Source: Macrobrachium rosenbergii
Taxonomy: Eukaryota > Arthropoda > Malacostraca > Decapoda > Palaemonidae
Length of the DNA stretch: 64,000 nt
Reading direction: 5' to 3'
NCBI RefSeq assembly: GCF_040412425.1
Contig: NC_089792.1
Span: 23,838,858-23,902,857, forward strand
Under the pieces are notes generated by a model that was given only the letters and a program-made list of their open reading frames with translations, was not told where the DNA came from and ran no database searches. Positions 17,138-29,031 of the stretch are shown piece after piece. The translations under genes and the position numbers were made by a program. Numbering within the stretch: position 1 is the stretch's first letter; each line of letters begins with the position of its first letter.

Positions 17138-17153
17138 AAATAATAATAATAAT
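17138..17153. repeat. Short (AAT)n array
   Basis: Five AAT units left of the foldback at 17181. Confidence 0.9.
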
Positions 17154-17180
17154 ACTGAAAGAAATTAATGACCATCAGCT

Positions 17181-17534
17181 GCATTGATCTTGTATAGAGA
17201 GAAACCAACTCTCTGTTTTACGCTTATAACAGTTTTCTCTCACGTTACTACAACTGGCGAGTAACGATCCCAATAGTGATCATCAGGAGTTAAATTTCAG
17301 AGATTTCTGCATACGTCTATTTTCTCTTCAAGTCAAACAACGGTGAGCATAGTCCAGAGCATTACAGGACTATGCTCACCATATTTGATTTTCTCTCAGT
17401 AGACGTATGCAGAAATGCCCCTGGCAAAATTAACTCCTGATGATCATGACTCCGCGTTAAGCGCCAGTTGTTTCTTCAGTAACTCCTGGAACTGTTATAA
17501 GAGGATGAAAACGAGACTCTATACAAGATCAATG
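17181..17534. mobile_element. Foldback element with AAT arrays on both sides
   Basis: The left arm starts gcattgatcttgtatagaga and the right arm ends tctatacaagatcaatgtc. The arms are about 165 bp and imperfect. The inner core is exact: ggtgagcatagtcc at 17342-17355 and its complement at 17367-17380, with an 11-base loop. The intermediate block atttctgcatacgtct pairs with agacgtatgcagaaat. AAT trinucleotide runs flank it, 5 units on the left and many on the right. No coding capacity. Confidence 0.82.
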
Positions 17535-17578
17535 TCAACGGTTCTTTAATAGCACTTGAACTTGACGAACGGTATCTT

Positions 17579-17582
17579 ATTA

Positions 17583-17643
<61 letters not shown>

Positions 17644-17664
17644 TAATAATATTAATAATAATAA
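17579..17664. repeat. (AAT)n microsatellite
   Basis: A long trinucleotide array with minor interruptions near its right end. Confidence 0.96.
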
Positions 17665-18326
17665 GTTATTTATTGTGAAACATTAAAGATGGTCACACTA
17701 GCAAAACAGCAGAAGAATAAAACAGACGTTTCATCATAATGTTATTTAGAGAGAAGAAATAATTTTGTACAAGAAATATATCATTAATACCGATTCACTA
17801 TTTCCGATCAAAGTAATCGCGTAACCAAGTCAGGGATCCTTTCAGTACGCGCACTGAGTAGGTATCCCAAACAGAGTAAGAATATCAATTGCACCCCTCA
17901 TATTTTGCGGAGGAAACTAAGTAAAGTAAAAGTATAATTTACTTCATGAGTAAATTCCACTGCTGGTTTTAATACCTTCTCTCAACCTGATATTTCATTT
18001 GCAAAACAAACGTGACATGGTCATCATACGCTGCAAGGTAAAAAAAAATAGTCGTATATTATTTCGTATAAATATTTTGAAACATGGATTAAATTACGAT
18101 AATCTCAAATTGAGAGAGAGAGAGAGAGCGTATGCGCAAAACCATAAATCTAGATGGCCAATGGTGGTACCATCTCGTAAGGACAACTTTAATGAATTAA
18201 ACGTAAACTCTCCCTACAAGGCAACTACATTATTTCATTTTATTTCTCTGAGATTTTCTTTTGAAATGTATCCGGTCTAATTCCATCAAGGATTTTCCCT
18301 CTTGAATATTAAAAAAAATATGAACA

Positions 18327-18330
<4 letters not shown>
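17665..18330. other. Unassigned sequence
   Basis: No gene recognised. A short GA run lies at 18113-18128. A 93-codon frame at 17999-18280 has no motif. Confidence 0.6.

Positions 18331-18404
<74 letters not shown>
18331..18404. repeat. (CT)n microsatellite
   Basis: Perfect array of 37 CT units. Confidence 0.97.
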
Positions 18405-18407
<3 letters not shown>

Positions 18408-18428
18408 CTGAAAAGCTTCTAGAGTGTT

Positions 18429-18693
18429 CACATCTATCAAGAGGAAAAATACTCATCATCATAAGTATACATGGTTTTGAAATTGCATTTGTGGTACACG
18501 ATATTTTATTTTTTATATCACTTACGCTGTTCTTTTCATGTTTTTTTTTCAGGAATCCTTTTGGATTTTGAAAGTCTATTTTACTTTAATAAGAACAGAG
18601 TGATTCATATCAAAAATAAAATATCGTGTACCTCAAATGCAATTTAAAAACCACTTATACTTATGATGATGAGTATTTTTTTTGTTGATAGAT

Positions 18694-18696
<3 letters not shown>
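18429..18696. mobile_element. Foldback element abutting a TA array
   Basis: The left arm from 18429 (cacatctatcaa, then atactcatcatcataagtat) matches the reverse complement of the right arm ending at 18696. The arms are about 105-110 bp with few differences. The block gtacacgatattttattttt is shared perfectly. The centre holds a poly(T) run and a small hairpin, aatccttttggatt. The (TA)n array at 18697 starts exactly where the right arm ends. Confidence 0.82.
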
Positions 18697-18899
<203 letters not shown>

Positions 18900-19073
18900 G
18901 GTATGTGTGTATGGTTGCAATTATGATAAAATTATTGAGCATGTCTTCTTCACGGAGGCGTGAAGTTGTTGTTGAATATACAGGACAGAAAAACTGTGGC
19001 AGTTCTTGAAGCAAAATGCTTAAAAATTACTTTTATCTTAAACTGAAAAGATTTAGAGAATGTGAGACGAAAT

Positions 19074-19136
<63 letters not shown>

Positions 19137-19140
19137 TGTG
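19074..19140. repeat. (TG)n microsatellite
   Basis: About 30 TG units with one GA interruption near the end. Confidence 0.97.
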
Positions 19141-19549
19141 TTGAATTTAAAGGAAGACGTTAGCGTAAATGAAAAGATGGGCCAAAGCAGTTCTGAATGG
19201 TTTGGCTAAGTCAAGTAAGGTGAGGGGATACTCTGATGATAGTCTCGTAGTGTTAGGCAATTGTTGGTATAAAAGTCCAAAACAATACCTAGAAACAGCT
19301 GTGTTCATGGAAGGAGAACAGTATTGCAAAGGAGCGACATTACATGCGTGAGAGGTAAACTAAACGAAGGTAAAGAAAGGGCGTTGGACATAGGTCTAAA
19401 CGGTGTTATGTGGAGTCAAGAAGCCACTAAGATCCAAAATTATTTATTTATTTTCTTAATCGATAGTAATTTCATATCCATTTCCAGATTTAAGGGAAAA
19501 AATATGACAGTGCCCTCCGTTCAATTTTCTCTGAAGCCATATCATACAC
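19141..19549. other. Unassigned sequence
   Basis: No gene recognised. Mirror-strand frames at 19147-19351 lack motifs. This may include the decayed 3' tail of the LINE that starts at 19550. Confidence 0.5.
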
Positions 19550-22340
19550 GTACACAAAAACATCATCAACAGCAAAGATCACAGTGCCCTTTGTCATGCA
19601 AGCAAACTAGTTCTTACGAGCTTTGCACTCTTATCACCAACAGATCGCTCCTCATTCTTTCCAAATGACTAAAACATCTCAATACACTAAATCCCCCTTT
19701 CATCTACACTAACATTTTCACTACTTCATCCAAGACTCTTCATAATTTTCATCCAATTAGTTTTCATCATGGCACATATACCTACGAAACAATTCATCTC
19801 AACGACTTCAATTTTTTCTTTAATTAGTGTTCAATATCTACACTTCATTTCCATAAAGGAGAGTATGCATAACAATCACTTTTATACTGTCATCTTGTCT
19901 TAAATAAGCACACACTTTCTGAGTCTCTTCCCAGTCTTCTGTACACACCCTGCAACCTTCCTAGCTTCATATATTCTGTGACACTTTCTCTTATCCGGCA
20001 ATCACCCACTTTTATTCTTCAACCATCCATATTAGCATTCCTAATTCCATCTCCCTGACAACTTTTCATCATCTATCCTACTCATGCTCAAACTTAGTAA
20101 TTTCTCCTTCAGCAAACACCTTCACACTCCACCATCAGTCTCTTGAGTTATGTTCACTATCCTTAAGCAGCACTGCATAATATGCAGCACTCTATTCACG
20201 ACTCATTTTCTCATCCCAAACTTTACAATAAAGTCAAATATCCTTTCTTTCAAACCATAGATATAAAACAGCCACAAAAACATGTAACACACCTGTGCCT
20301 CATACCAAAATTTTTCATTAAAACCTGTCAGTTTTTTTTCTATATTTCCTAACACACCTTTGCCACCACAAGCACTTGATTGCTTTCAACAACTTATTTT
20401 CATACCTTCCATTTTGCCTCTATTGATTTTTCGTGAGCTTTTTCTAGGCGCATGTATGCAGGATTCTGGCACATAGTAGTTTTGTAACAAACGGCTGATC
20501 CACACACCTCGTTCCTTGTCTAAACCCACACTCTTCTGCCTCAATCAAACTTTCCATCATTTGTCTTACTTTTTTAATCAAAATCCTACTGGCCACCATC
20601 ATTGGCTAATTAAGCACTATTATGCACCCGTAATCCTACCTCTTTATACACAAGAACAGTTAATCTAATCACCCTTTCATTTGTAAGCTTTCCAGCATAT
20701 AAACCTGGTTAACCACTCAATATCATTTTTACCACTATACTACAGCATCTCGGTTGTAATCTCATGAATTCCTAGTGTCTCTCCGGTCTTTACACTCTTA
20801 AATACCATCCTTATGCACTGAACTCTTACTTCCATACCTCATTTCCTTTTGTTGAATTATTTAGCTCTAACTCTGCTCCTCTTATCAAAATAATACACCC
20901 TGTAGGGGGAGGGGTAGAGCTGTCAGTGCACCTCACGTGGTGGACTGGCTCTAGGTTCTTTGCTGCATCCCTTCGGCCACTAGCAGCAACTCGCTTCATT
21001 CTTTTTAGTGTACACATATTCATATTCTCTTTCTTCCATCTTACTTTCCACCCTCTCCTAACAATTGTTTCATAGTGCAGTTGCGAGGTTTTCATCCCGT
21101 TAACCCTTTAAAACCTTTTTACTCTCAATTTCCGTTTCAACGCTGAATGACCTCATACGTTCCACAGCTTGGCCTTTGGAGTGAATTTTACATTCCATTC
21201 CATTATCCACGTGCAACAAATCTTCAGAATACTCATTTCATTAACCCAGGGTTACTTTCACTCCACACAGCACTTTTTTTACTAGCATCTTTCTTTCTAA
21301 GATCCATTTGTTCATTAACTTTTTCTCTGAATATATTTCATTATAAACAGTTGCTTCTTGTTCACGTTCTCCAGTCTGTCTTAATTATTTGCCTTGTTTT
21401 CTCAGTGACTTTCTTCTTTACTACCATACTCATCTTCCTTTCTGTATATATGTACATTACCGTCTCTTCGGTCATGTAGTCCATCATCATTGTCTTTTGG
21501 CTAAACCTTTCATGTCATCTCACAACTTACTCCAAACCCCATGGCACCTTCCGAGAATTTTTTATATGTCTCATCTACTTCTAGTTCTATATCTTTACCG
21601 TCAGCCAGTTTTACAACCATATGCTCTTTTTATCTACCTGTTATCAAACTCATCCAATGATATTCATAGATAAATTCATCCTTTTCTCCCTAAAGTGAAC
21701 TTAATTTTTGCATCAACCAATTACTGATCATACATCCAGACTCTCTCCCTCTCATCAATGGATCCATCTGTTCAATTTTCATCTGCTTGATTCTAAAATA
21801 TAACCAGCAAGCTATTCTTTCAACGTTTTCTTTTTCCTTTGTATGCTCATGGAAACACTACAATATTTCAAAAAAATCAAACCCATTTCCACACACATTT
21901 CCATACGATACTCTCCACTCATTTACTACAGGAACTCCATACTTGCTTACAAAGTTGTCACTTACTCTGTTTCCTAATTCACATTCAATTCACTTACCAC
22001 AGCCATATCAGTATTTTGCAAACATAACCTGCTAGGATCAAATTCTTCCAAAAACATTTTATTCCAATCTCAATCATTTCCATTCCTGTACCATATATAT
22101 TCACTATCGCAAATTTCCTCATGCCATGCTAATTTTACTCATACAGCCAGCAAGTAACACATATATATTTCACCCATCCCAGAGTCTCTCGAACACTACA
22201 AGTGCTTTCTCCATTCCATTATTCCATTCCTGCAAACAGTGGCCTTTCACCTTTACCTCACTTATTGCCGAAGCATCAAACTTTCTCTCCATGAACAAAT
22301 GAAGTGTCACACATTTTTTCCTCTTCTGCACAACAGGCAT
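19550..22340 (-). mobile_element. Decayed LINE: endonuclease plus reverse transcriptase
   Basis: Read on the minus strand, this is a broken non-LTR retrotransposon with many stops and frameshifts. From 5' to 3', near 22100 is FAIVNIYGTG (AP-endonuclease strand before the catalytic loop). Near 21945 is VSKYGVPVVNE, typical of the GKYGVPGVNE-type endonuclease motif. Near 20760 is GIHEITTEML (start of the RT domain). At 20487-20535 is CGFRQGTRCVDQPFV, matching the RT block QxGFRxGxxxxDQ. Near 19880 is LLYGNEV, and near 19700 a remnant of the C-terminal WFGHxERM region. The order and content fit an endonuclease/RT LINE without a visible ORF1. The clade is not resolved; it could be RTE-like or Jockey-like. 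Repeat R1 splits it at 20878-21200. It cannot encode a working protein. Confidence 0.8.
20878..21200 (-). repeat. Dispersed repeat R1, copy 1 (nested in LINE)
   Basis: The minus strand begins caaaggccaagct and continues gaggtcattcagcgttgaaa. It then reads cgcaactgcactatgaaaca, attgttaggagagggtggaa and cacgtgaggtgcactgac. The same blocks occur in order at 29965-30227 and, more diverged, at 55190-55460. It lies between the endonuclease part and the RT part of the LINE, in the same orientation, where a linker region would be expected. This points to a nested insertion. The minus-strand frame over it has no known domain. Confidence 0.8.
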
Positions 22341-22419
22341 GATAATAAAAAAACCTAAAATCTTAGTACTTTATCCTCCATATCAGTAGAGGGTTGGTGT
22401 TACAAATCGCGGCCTCTCC

Positions 22420-22430
22420 CACACACACAC

Positions 22431-22516
<86 letters not shown>

Positions 22517-22528
22517 TATACACACACA

Positions 22529-22582
<54 letters not shown>
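22420..22582. repeat. (CA)n/(TA)n compound microsatellite
   Basis: A short CA run is followed by two TA arrays separated by catatatatacacacacag. Confidence 0.96.
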
Positions 22583-22584
<2 letters not shown>

Positions 22585-23846
22585 CGTGTGTATGCATGTA
22601 TATTAAATTCCATTTGGAATATGCTCCGTATTCAGTAACCCGAGAATCAGTGACAACCTTTGTTTCAAATAAAAACAAAACGAAAACGTGGACGAAACCT
22701 AATCTTTCTACTTATAGGGATCCCAGAGCGCGTTTGGAGTCTGCTCGTTTTTCAAAGTTGATTTTTGACAATCTTCTAAACTCAAAACACTTTTGTATAG
22801 CCCTTCTCTATCGCTCTTTTTCTTCCTAAACTCAAACGTTATTTGTGAAAGCGGGAAATATAAGAGCCAAGATAATAATATTAATAAAACAATGGATTTC
22901 CTGCCAACACTATTCAAAAAGTACTTGAATCACCACTATTCGATCAGTACCTGATTTTTTTTTTTTTTTTTTTTCTTGACAGCTTTTACTACAGGTACGA
23001 AGTCTGAGTAAAAATTGTCCAGTTTCGAGTAATCACTAACATCAATCAAGGAGAAGCAGACAAACTGGAGATGTCTTCTTAACAGTGTTTGTAATGAGGC
23101 TATTCCCTAACATCGCTGCGACCACGTGCTGTATTATATACAAGTTAGTGATGGTTTGAACACCAAAACACTTTTACTCCACCTTTGTCCACATGAAAAT
23201 GGCTCATCAGAACATGAGAAAATCAACAGAATAAAAAGCGCTGACACATGTTTACAAATAGGAACCCCTCCCTAAGAATAACAATAAAGTAATCTGCGAC
23301 CTTGAACCTAATTATTAACTTAAGGTAATGATTATGGGTCTCAGTCTAAAAATGTGTAACCCGGCGCCGAAACAACAGGCCAGATTTTAACAATATCCAG
23401 TGATAGATGGCAAGATAGTGAGAAAAAGAAATTGTGGATGGACAGAAAGACAGACATAGTCATAATTAGAGGCACAAGCCGTATTTCTAGTACCATACAA
23501 TAATAATAATTGGTATTATAATTACTAATATTAGTAATAGTACTAGTAGCAGTAGAATAGTGAGTCCTGTCACTAACCAACTAATATTAAATTATAAATA
23601 CTTTTTCCATGTCTCAAAAAGATCTATTTCAAATGGCAATAAAAGTGAGGAAATATTTATATAGGTGCCAGTTCCTTTTACTTCATAAATTCATTTGCTT
23701 CAAATAATACGCTTACAATTAATTCCACGTCTTTCCAAGTCTACAGAGCTCTTCAATCAAACCTCGGAAAAGGGATGTTATGGCTGAAAATTTAGAATGC
23801 AGGGAACTAATCACACACATATATGTATATGTGTGTGAGCGCGCGT

Positions 23847-23850
<4 letters not shown>
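22583..23850. other. Unassigned sequence
   Basis: No gene recognised. It includes a 20-T tract at 22955-22974 and a few short ATT/AAT runs near 23500. Confidence 0.6.

Positions 23851-23914
<64 letters not shown>
23851..23914. repeat. (AG)n microsatellite
   Basis: Perfect AG array of 32 units, preceded by a short GC-alternating stretch. Confidence 0.97.
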
Positions 23915-23917
<3 letters not shown>

Positions 23918-24062
23918 CATTTAACTTTTATGTTATTGGGTGTTTAACCTGACAGCGGCTGATTCCTCCCTCAAGTTCCAGAGGTGAGGACCAAACCGAC
24001 AACCTGGGATTTACGCAACATGGTCTGCGGAAGGCAAACCATTGTGCAATCACAAGGGTATT
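23915..24062 (-). repeat. Possible tRNA-derived SINE remnant
   Basis: On the minus strand, tgcacaatggtttgccttcc then gcagaccatg resembles a tRNA A-box and anticodon arm, and caggttgtcggtttggtcc is a degraded B-box region. As at 2.4 kb, a GA array abuts it. It cannot be folded as an intact tRNA. Confidence 0.35.
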
Positions 24063-24162
24063 ATTAAGCCAGTTACTTAACGTCAGGCAGAAAGGTAAAT
24101 TGCTTTGGTGAATTTTTTCTCTCTACAAATCTGGTTCATAAAACATCTTACCAAGCTGCCTG

Positions 24163-24170
24163 CACACACA

Positions 24171-24241
<71 letters not shown>

Positions 24242-24250
24242 GTATATATA

Positions 24251-24335
<85 letters not shown>
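24163..24335. repeat. (CA)n/(TA)n microsatellite
   Basis: Two TA arrays are separated by a short interruption near 24236-24256. Confidence 0.96.
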
Positions 24336-24336
<1 letters not shown>

Positions 24337-24938
24337 CACTTTCAGCTGTATGCAACATGCAGCGTTCTCTTTTTATGCAAACTACTTAAAACTTACTGAA
24401 ATACAGTCGAGGTCTTTTCCCATTTTTCGCGAGACCACTTAAAACTCTATGTCCCTTTACACTTGCAGTTCAAGCATTTCTTTAGCTCAATTACTCCAGA
24501 GCTTCAAGCTTTATCAAAATACACAGACAACCTAAAGCTTTCTAAAACGTCACACCAAATGCTATAAAACCGTCAGCTCCTTGTGTTGTCACATATCTTA
24601 GCTCGGAGCATCCCTCAATCTTGGAAGATCCATAACCTCAGCGCTTCCTCACTTCCATCACCATTTCTCCACATTCCCCCACAATATTCATCGCTGACAT
24701 TTACCTGTAGTGTCCTTTGCAAACACATCTCAATCCGTTTCCGTTATTCCGTGATTCTCTTGGTCTCTTAACCCTCCCTCTGCGTCAACAACTCGAGATT
24801 TGCTTCATAAAATTTCATCCTCAGGGCTTCTTTAAAGCTTTCGTCGTCCAGCTTCTGCTTCTTTTGTTGTCATCGAAGGTACTTTCGACTGATTGTTTCT
24901 TTTCAAAATTCTCTTTTACTTATTATTTATGACTGAAA
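24336..24938. other. Unassigned sequence
   Basis: No gene recognised. It is pyrimidine-rich on the plus strand, and frames at 24583-24932 lack motifs. Confidence 0.55.
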
Positions 24939-25054
24939 GCAAGTCCGTTTACTTAAGATTTGTATAATTACTTCTTTCCAACAGAAAATGATTGGGGCAA
25001 GTCTGTTTACTTAGGATTTGTAAAATTCTTCCCAACAGAAACTGCTATTTCTGG
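24939..25054. repeat. 58-bp tandem duplication
   Basis: The first copy starts at 24939 and the second at 24997. Both read gcaagtc, a gap, gtttactta, gatttgta, a gap and ccaacagaaa. The second copy has small deletions. Confidence 0.85.
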
Positions 25055-25164
25055 GAACGAGAAAGAGATTAATCCAATTTTTACAGAGCATAAGAGCTTA
25101 CAGTACATAAACTCATTCTGAATTTGGGAATTCACTCCTAACAAAATTCCGGTCAGTTATAAAA

Positions 25165-25640
25165 AAATATGTTTTTAATACAAATGAAACTTACAGAAAA
25201 CTGGGAGTGTCACTGTTAAAGCTAAGACTCCATTATGGAAGTGAAATGTCGATGAATGCAAATAAAAGAAAAAAGACTGAAGCTGTTAAGAACTGTTTGT
25301 ATAATAAATGTGGCATACATGGAACTGAAAGGGTGAGAAATGTGTTGCTGCAATTTGAGTAGTAATGATGAGAAACATTGAATCACAAATTTCTTTAGAT
25401 GATTTGGTCTTGTGGAAAGAATGGAGAATGAAGGGATGCTGAAAAGAGTGAAAGATACACAAGTGTTAGGAGGGACGTGGAAAGGAAGACTTAAAAAGCA
25501 CCGGATAGATTATGCAAAAGAGATATTAGAAAGGAGTCTTAATACCTAAAAAGTGAGCGTGGGTGTGTAAGATAGGTGTGATGGCAAGATGTGCATGCAG
25601 GTAGGCTGAATAAAATGTTGATGAGCCTTACCTGAAGCAT
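25165..25640 (+). mobile_element. LINE relic, C-terminal reverse transcriptase tail
   Basis: A broken plus-strand frame contains LHYGSEM at about 25228, matching the LLYGSETW motif near the end of many LINE reverse transcriptases. It then shows ERVRN at about 25333 and FGLVERMENEG at about 25403, matching the WFGHVERM motif. Near 25465 is a basic GRLKKHRIDYAKE segment, matching the GRPxxxWxDxVK tail. Stops and frameshifts interrupt it. Only the last quarter of the element is present, as expected for 5' truncation. It belongs to the same type as the relics at 19.5, 39.4 and 46.5 kb. Confidence 0.72.
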
Positions 25641-25739
25641 CTAAAGTTATGGAAGTTTTCTGCACATGGGATACATCCACTAATCAGCAGTTAACGTAGT
25701 GATCATTGTGTGGTTTTTCTCTTAGGGGAAATGTCTTAC

Positions 25740-25759
25740 ATACATATACATATATAAAT

Positions 25760-25790
<31 letters not shown>

Positions 25791-25792
25791 AA
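25740..25792. repeat. Short TACA/CA/TA compound array
   Basis: Short runs of TACATA, CA and TA lie downstream of the LINE tail. Confidence 0.9.
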
Positions 25793-27677
25793 GCAAACCT
25801 CTTACGAGAAAATAAACTTTAAAAAATTGCGTCAAATTTCAGACGTTATACTGTATTTCTCTTCAGCTGAACTGACGGATATTGACAGTAAAGCCTATAT
25901 TTACAAAAGGACGGCGACGGACGACTTAGTTATAAAACTGAAATGGGATAAATACAACAGAAAGTGGTCCCAAAGGAAGGCCATCGAGAAGGAAAGGTTA
26001 ACTGCAATGGTCAACGGGAGGTTTCATATTAAGTTTGTCATCAGATGGTTGATTTGATTTTCTTACGGTGTTCATTGTGGGTCGCAGGACGAAATCATCC
26101 AATAAATCCAATTTTCACTGGAATGCATATAATTTATATTGTCTGTTTTACTGATAACTGATGTTCCTATGATTTTTATTCGTTTTTTCTGCCGGAGCTT
26201 TTACACAACAAGGAAAAATCGTCCCAATGAAGCAATTTACAGAGTATCATGAATGATGGAAAATTCAGTAGATTTCTAGTGCATAACTGACCGATGTTCT
26301 GTTGCAATAACACAGGCCAGGAAGCGGCCGGCTAATCCGACGTATTCCGATGATCTTTGCCTAGTTGCAAAGGAAGGGATTTTTCTCGCCAAAATGTTTC
26401 GTGGCCTTTTTTATACCTTTCGTATGTGGTAACACTATTTTGTTACTGAAGTTGTGGAGGTTATTCGCGGTGTTGACTGCGCAGTAGATTATATTAGCTT
26501 TGTTAAATGTTTTCTCAGTTATGAATTTTGGCCATAGTAACTAAGATAGTGGGTAACGGATAATGCTAAATTACAAGACTAAGATATTCTGGGGAACAAA
26601 CGCGAAGCGCTCTCACAAAATACACTTCATGACACCAGTATTTTACCATTGCTGTCGCAACAAATCGGAAGTGGATGATATTATGAGATTAAGAAGGTCG
26701 GCTTCCTATACTGTATACTGGTAATAATGAAACATTGTTTAACGGCATACAAAAAGCAGAAGTTCCCTTTCTGAGGTACCAATACAGCAGTTTAAAAATT
26801 TTGTAATCTTAAGCTTAACCGTATCGTCTATTGAATCTCGCTCCTGTTTTGCTTAACCTTTTCAGAGGATTATTAACGCGGACTAGGAAAATTTGCATTA
26901 CTCAAGACCAAGTAGAACCCGGGTGGCAAAAATACTCTCAGGACGGTCCTACAACTTTTCTTATTGCCGAACAATCGTGAAAACTTCCCAAAAATTGAAA
27001 TTGTGCAATGTGCAAATTGTTTTGGTCTTCAAAATGAGAGAAGTAATTGATAATTTATCAAGAAAAAAGCTGAAAAGTTATTAGCTAAAAAGAAAATTTA
27101 TATTTTCCTTTACAAATTCCTTTAAAACACTCTCCTTCTCATTTCTGTACACAAGATTTAATACCATTTTTCTGCAATGCCAACATAAAACTCTCACGAT
27201 GAGAAATATTTAGCAATTATCCAAACCATTTATAATAACTTCAAGATACCAATTAAAAGCACTGTATTTTCAAAAATAGAATTTCGAAATAAAATACTTG
27301 CAAAATCTTTAGAAAAAAATCATTTGAAAGCAAAGAGAAAAATCCTGAAATGAAGAGGTGGTCTTAAAGGGCAAAAACCTAGTTGATTTGCGGGCGAGGG
27401 ATCTCATTAAATCGTAATCTATTCTAACTCAGGAGGTTAAAGATCACGTGATTGGAGTGGCAAAGGGGGTCAAATAGCCACGCGGGAGGTTTCCTCCCTC
27501 CTATTTTTACTCTTACCATTGCAGGTGCAGCCGCTGTTCTAATGCTGCTGCTTCTTCTTCTTCTTCTGTTATTATCATTATTATTATTTACCTATTCTCT
27601 TCATCATCTTTAAGTGAACAATCTTAGCATTTTGAAAACTTTACTCAGTTAATCTGTCTCAATATCTATCTGATAGT
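25793..27677. other. Unassigned sequence with one unrecognised frame
   Basis: A 76-codon plus-strand frame at 25827-26057 has mixed composition rather than simple repeats, but I recognise no domain and see no splice context that decides it. The rest is AT-rich with no recognised feature. Short CTT and ATT runs lie at about 27545-27585. Confidence 0.5.
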
Positions 27678-27956
27678 TCCTCGTTGGACGAGTCGGTAGA
27701 TTTGTCGGTTAGCACTCTGCTAGACCCGAGTTCGAGTCTTCAGCGGGCTAATGAAGAATTAGAGGAATTTATTTCTGGTGACAGAAATTCATTTCTCGCT
27801 ATAATGTGGTTCGGATTCCACAATAAGTTGTAGGTCCCGTTGCTAGGTAACCAATTGGTTCTTAGCCACGCAAAATAAGTCTAATCCTTCGGGTCAGCCC
27901 TAGGAGAGCTGTTAATCAGCTCAGTGGTCTGGTTAAACTATGGTATACTTAACTTT
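27678..27956 (+). mobile_element. tRNA-derived SINE, near full length
   Basis: The head resembles a tRNA with Pol III A and B boxes (listed separately). The body continues aatgaagaattagaggaatt, tatttctggtgacagaaatt, ataatgtggttcgga, the core gttgctaggtaaccaattgg at 27839-27858, ttcttagccacgcaaaataa, gtctaatccttcgggtcagc and gttaatcagctcagtggtct. A second near-full copy at 61056-61296 shares every block. Fragments lie at 28955, 44148 and 44629. Sequence divergence between copies suggests old insertions. I recognise this as a repeat type common in decapod sequence, from memory only. Confidence 0.85.
27685..27739 (+). promoter_or_regulatory. Pol III internal promoter (A and B boxes) of SINE
   Basis: The A box tggacgagtcgg at 27685-27696 matches TRGCNNAGYNGG at 11 of 12 positions. 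The B box agttcgagtct at 27729-27739 matches GGTTCGANNCC at 9 of 11. The 44-bp spacing is normal for type 2 Pol III promoters. Confidence 0.7.
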
Positions 27957-28954
27957 TAACTATCTATCTGATCTCATCATTCGCGCGTACACTTCGCGAG
28001 CAAACGCTGTAGGGTATGAAGGGGATTCGCAACAAATCGATTCTGAGTTAACGACACGACTTTGTGGAGTGCTGTCAAACAGTCTATCCGCAATATGGAA
28101 TATCATTAGGTAAAATGCTTTAGCGTTATCACGATTGAATTATATGCTGGAATTTCAAGTTTGCATGCCACAAAACAGTTGCTAAAAGTATTTTACATAT
28201 TTATGTAAGCACGTCTCCATCTACACACAAAGTAGACATTTCTGCACGCATATGCTTCCTAGGATACGAAAAGATTACGTATTCATTGATAAGAAAAAGA
28301 ATAGTAAACCTAAGAGCTCTCTCTTTGTTTTATGAGGTTTATATAATCTGGTTATTACAAATTCTCCTGGCATACTCTAAATACCAGTAAAGAACTGCCT
28401 AAAAAACACATTTTTTATTTCAATGACTTGGTCAAGATATACCCACAAACTAAATGTACTATATTCTTTGTTATTCGGCCACTCATTCTACAGCTGCGCG
28501 GCAAGAGATGGTTTTAGGCAGCAAGATAAAATTTCGAAACATCACGCATCACCCTTCTGAACAGTGCACGTCAGTTTTAAAATTTTATAAGATCCAAGCT
28601 TTTGGAGACGCCTTTCTACGTTTGAATTCGTACCTAAGTAATCATGCATAAAACTGCCCTGTGAACTCGGAAGTTCGTAAATCAGGAAAACGTGCCCTTG
28701 GATCACAGTCCAATTGCAAGAATATCAAAAGAATAAAAATTTCAGACCGAGCTCCCGGGCATTTTAATGGCAATCAAATAGACTCACACAAATTCTTTTA
28801 ACAAGTTTAAAAAAAAATCAACAAGTCGATATTAGGTTACACAGTCACAAAACCTTGACTAGTGCTCATTTTGGGGAAATCATCAATGTGGACATTCTTC
28901 TAAATAAAAACAATCACGTTATCAGAAAGTCCCAAGGATGGTAACAGTGAGTCT
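27957..28954. other. Unassigned sequence
   Basis: No gene recognised. A 65-codon frame at 28454-28651 has no motif. Confidence 0.6.
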
Positions 28955-29031
28955 TAAAGTAGTTTAACCAGACCACTGAGCTGACTTTCAGCTCTTATAG
29001 GACTGGCCCGAAGGATTAGGATAAAATACCA
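28955..29031 (-). mobile_element. SINE fragment, 3' half
   Basis: Read on the minus strand, it carries the tail blocks of the 27.7-kb SINE: atcctaatccttcgggccag, a gap, agctgaaagtcagctcagtg and gtctggttaaact. The tRNA-like head is missing. Confidence 0.8.

Noticed and set aside
18302..18571. Ser-Leu-rich hydrophobic frame resembling a membrane segment
   Set aside because: The hydrophobic part is a (CT)n array; no start context or homologous motif supports a gene.
20500..22340. Plus-strand frames at 21147-21673 and 21787-22035 as genes
   Set aside because: They are antisense shadows of the minus-strand LINE relic, whose conserved motifs are clear on the other strand.
27678..27760. A functional tRNA gene
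   Set aside because: A and B boxes are present, but the acceptor stem does not pair and the sequence continues into a repeated SINE body.
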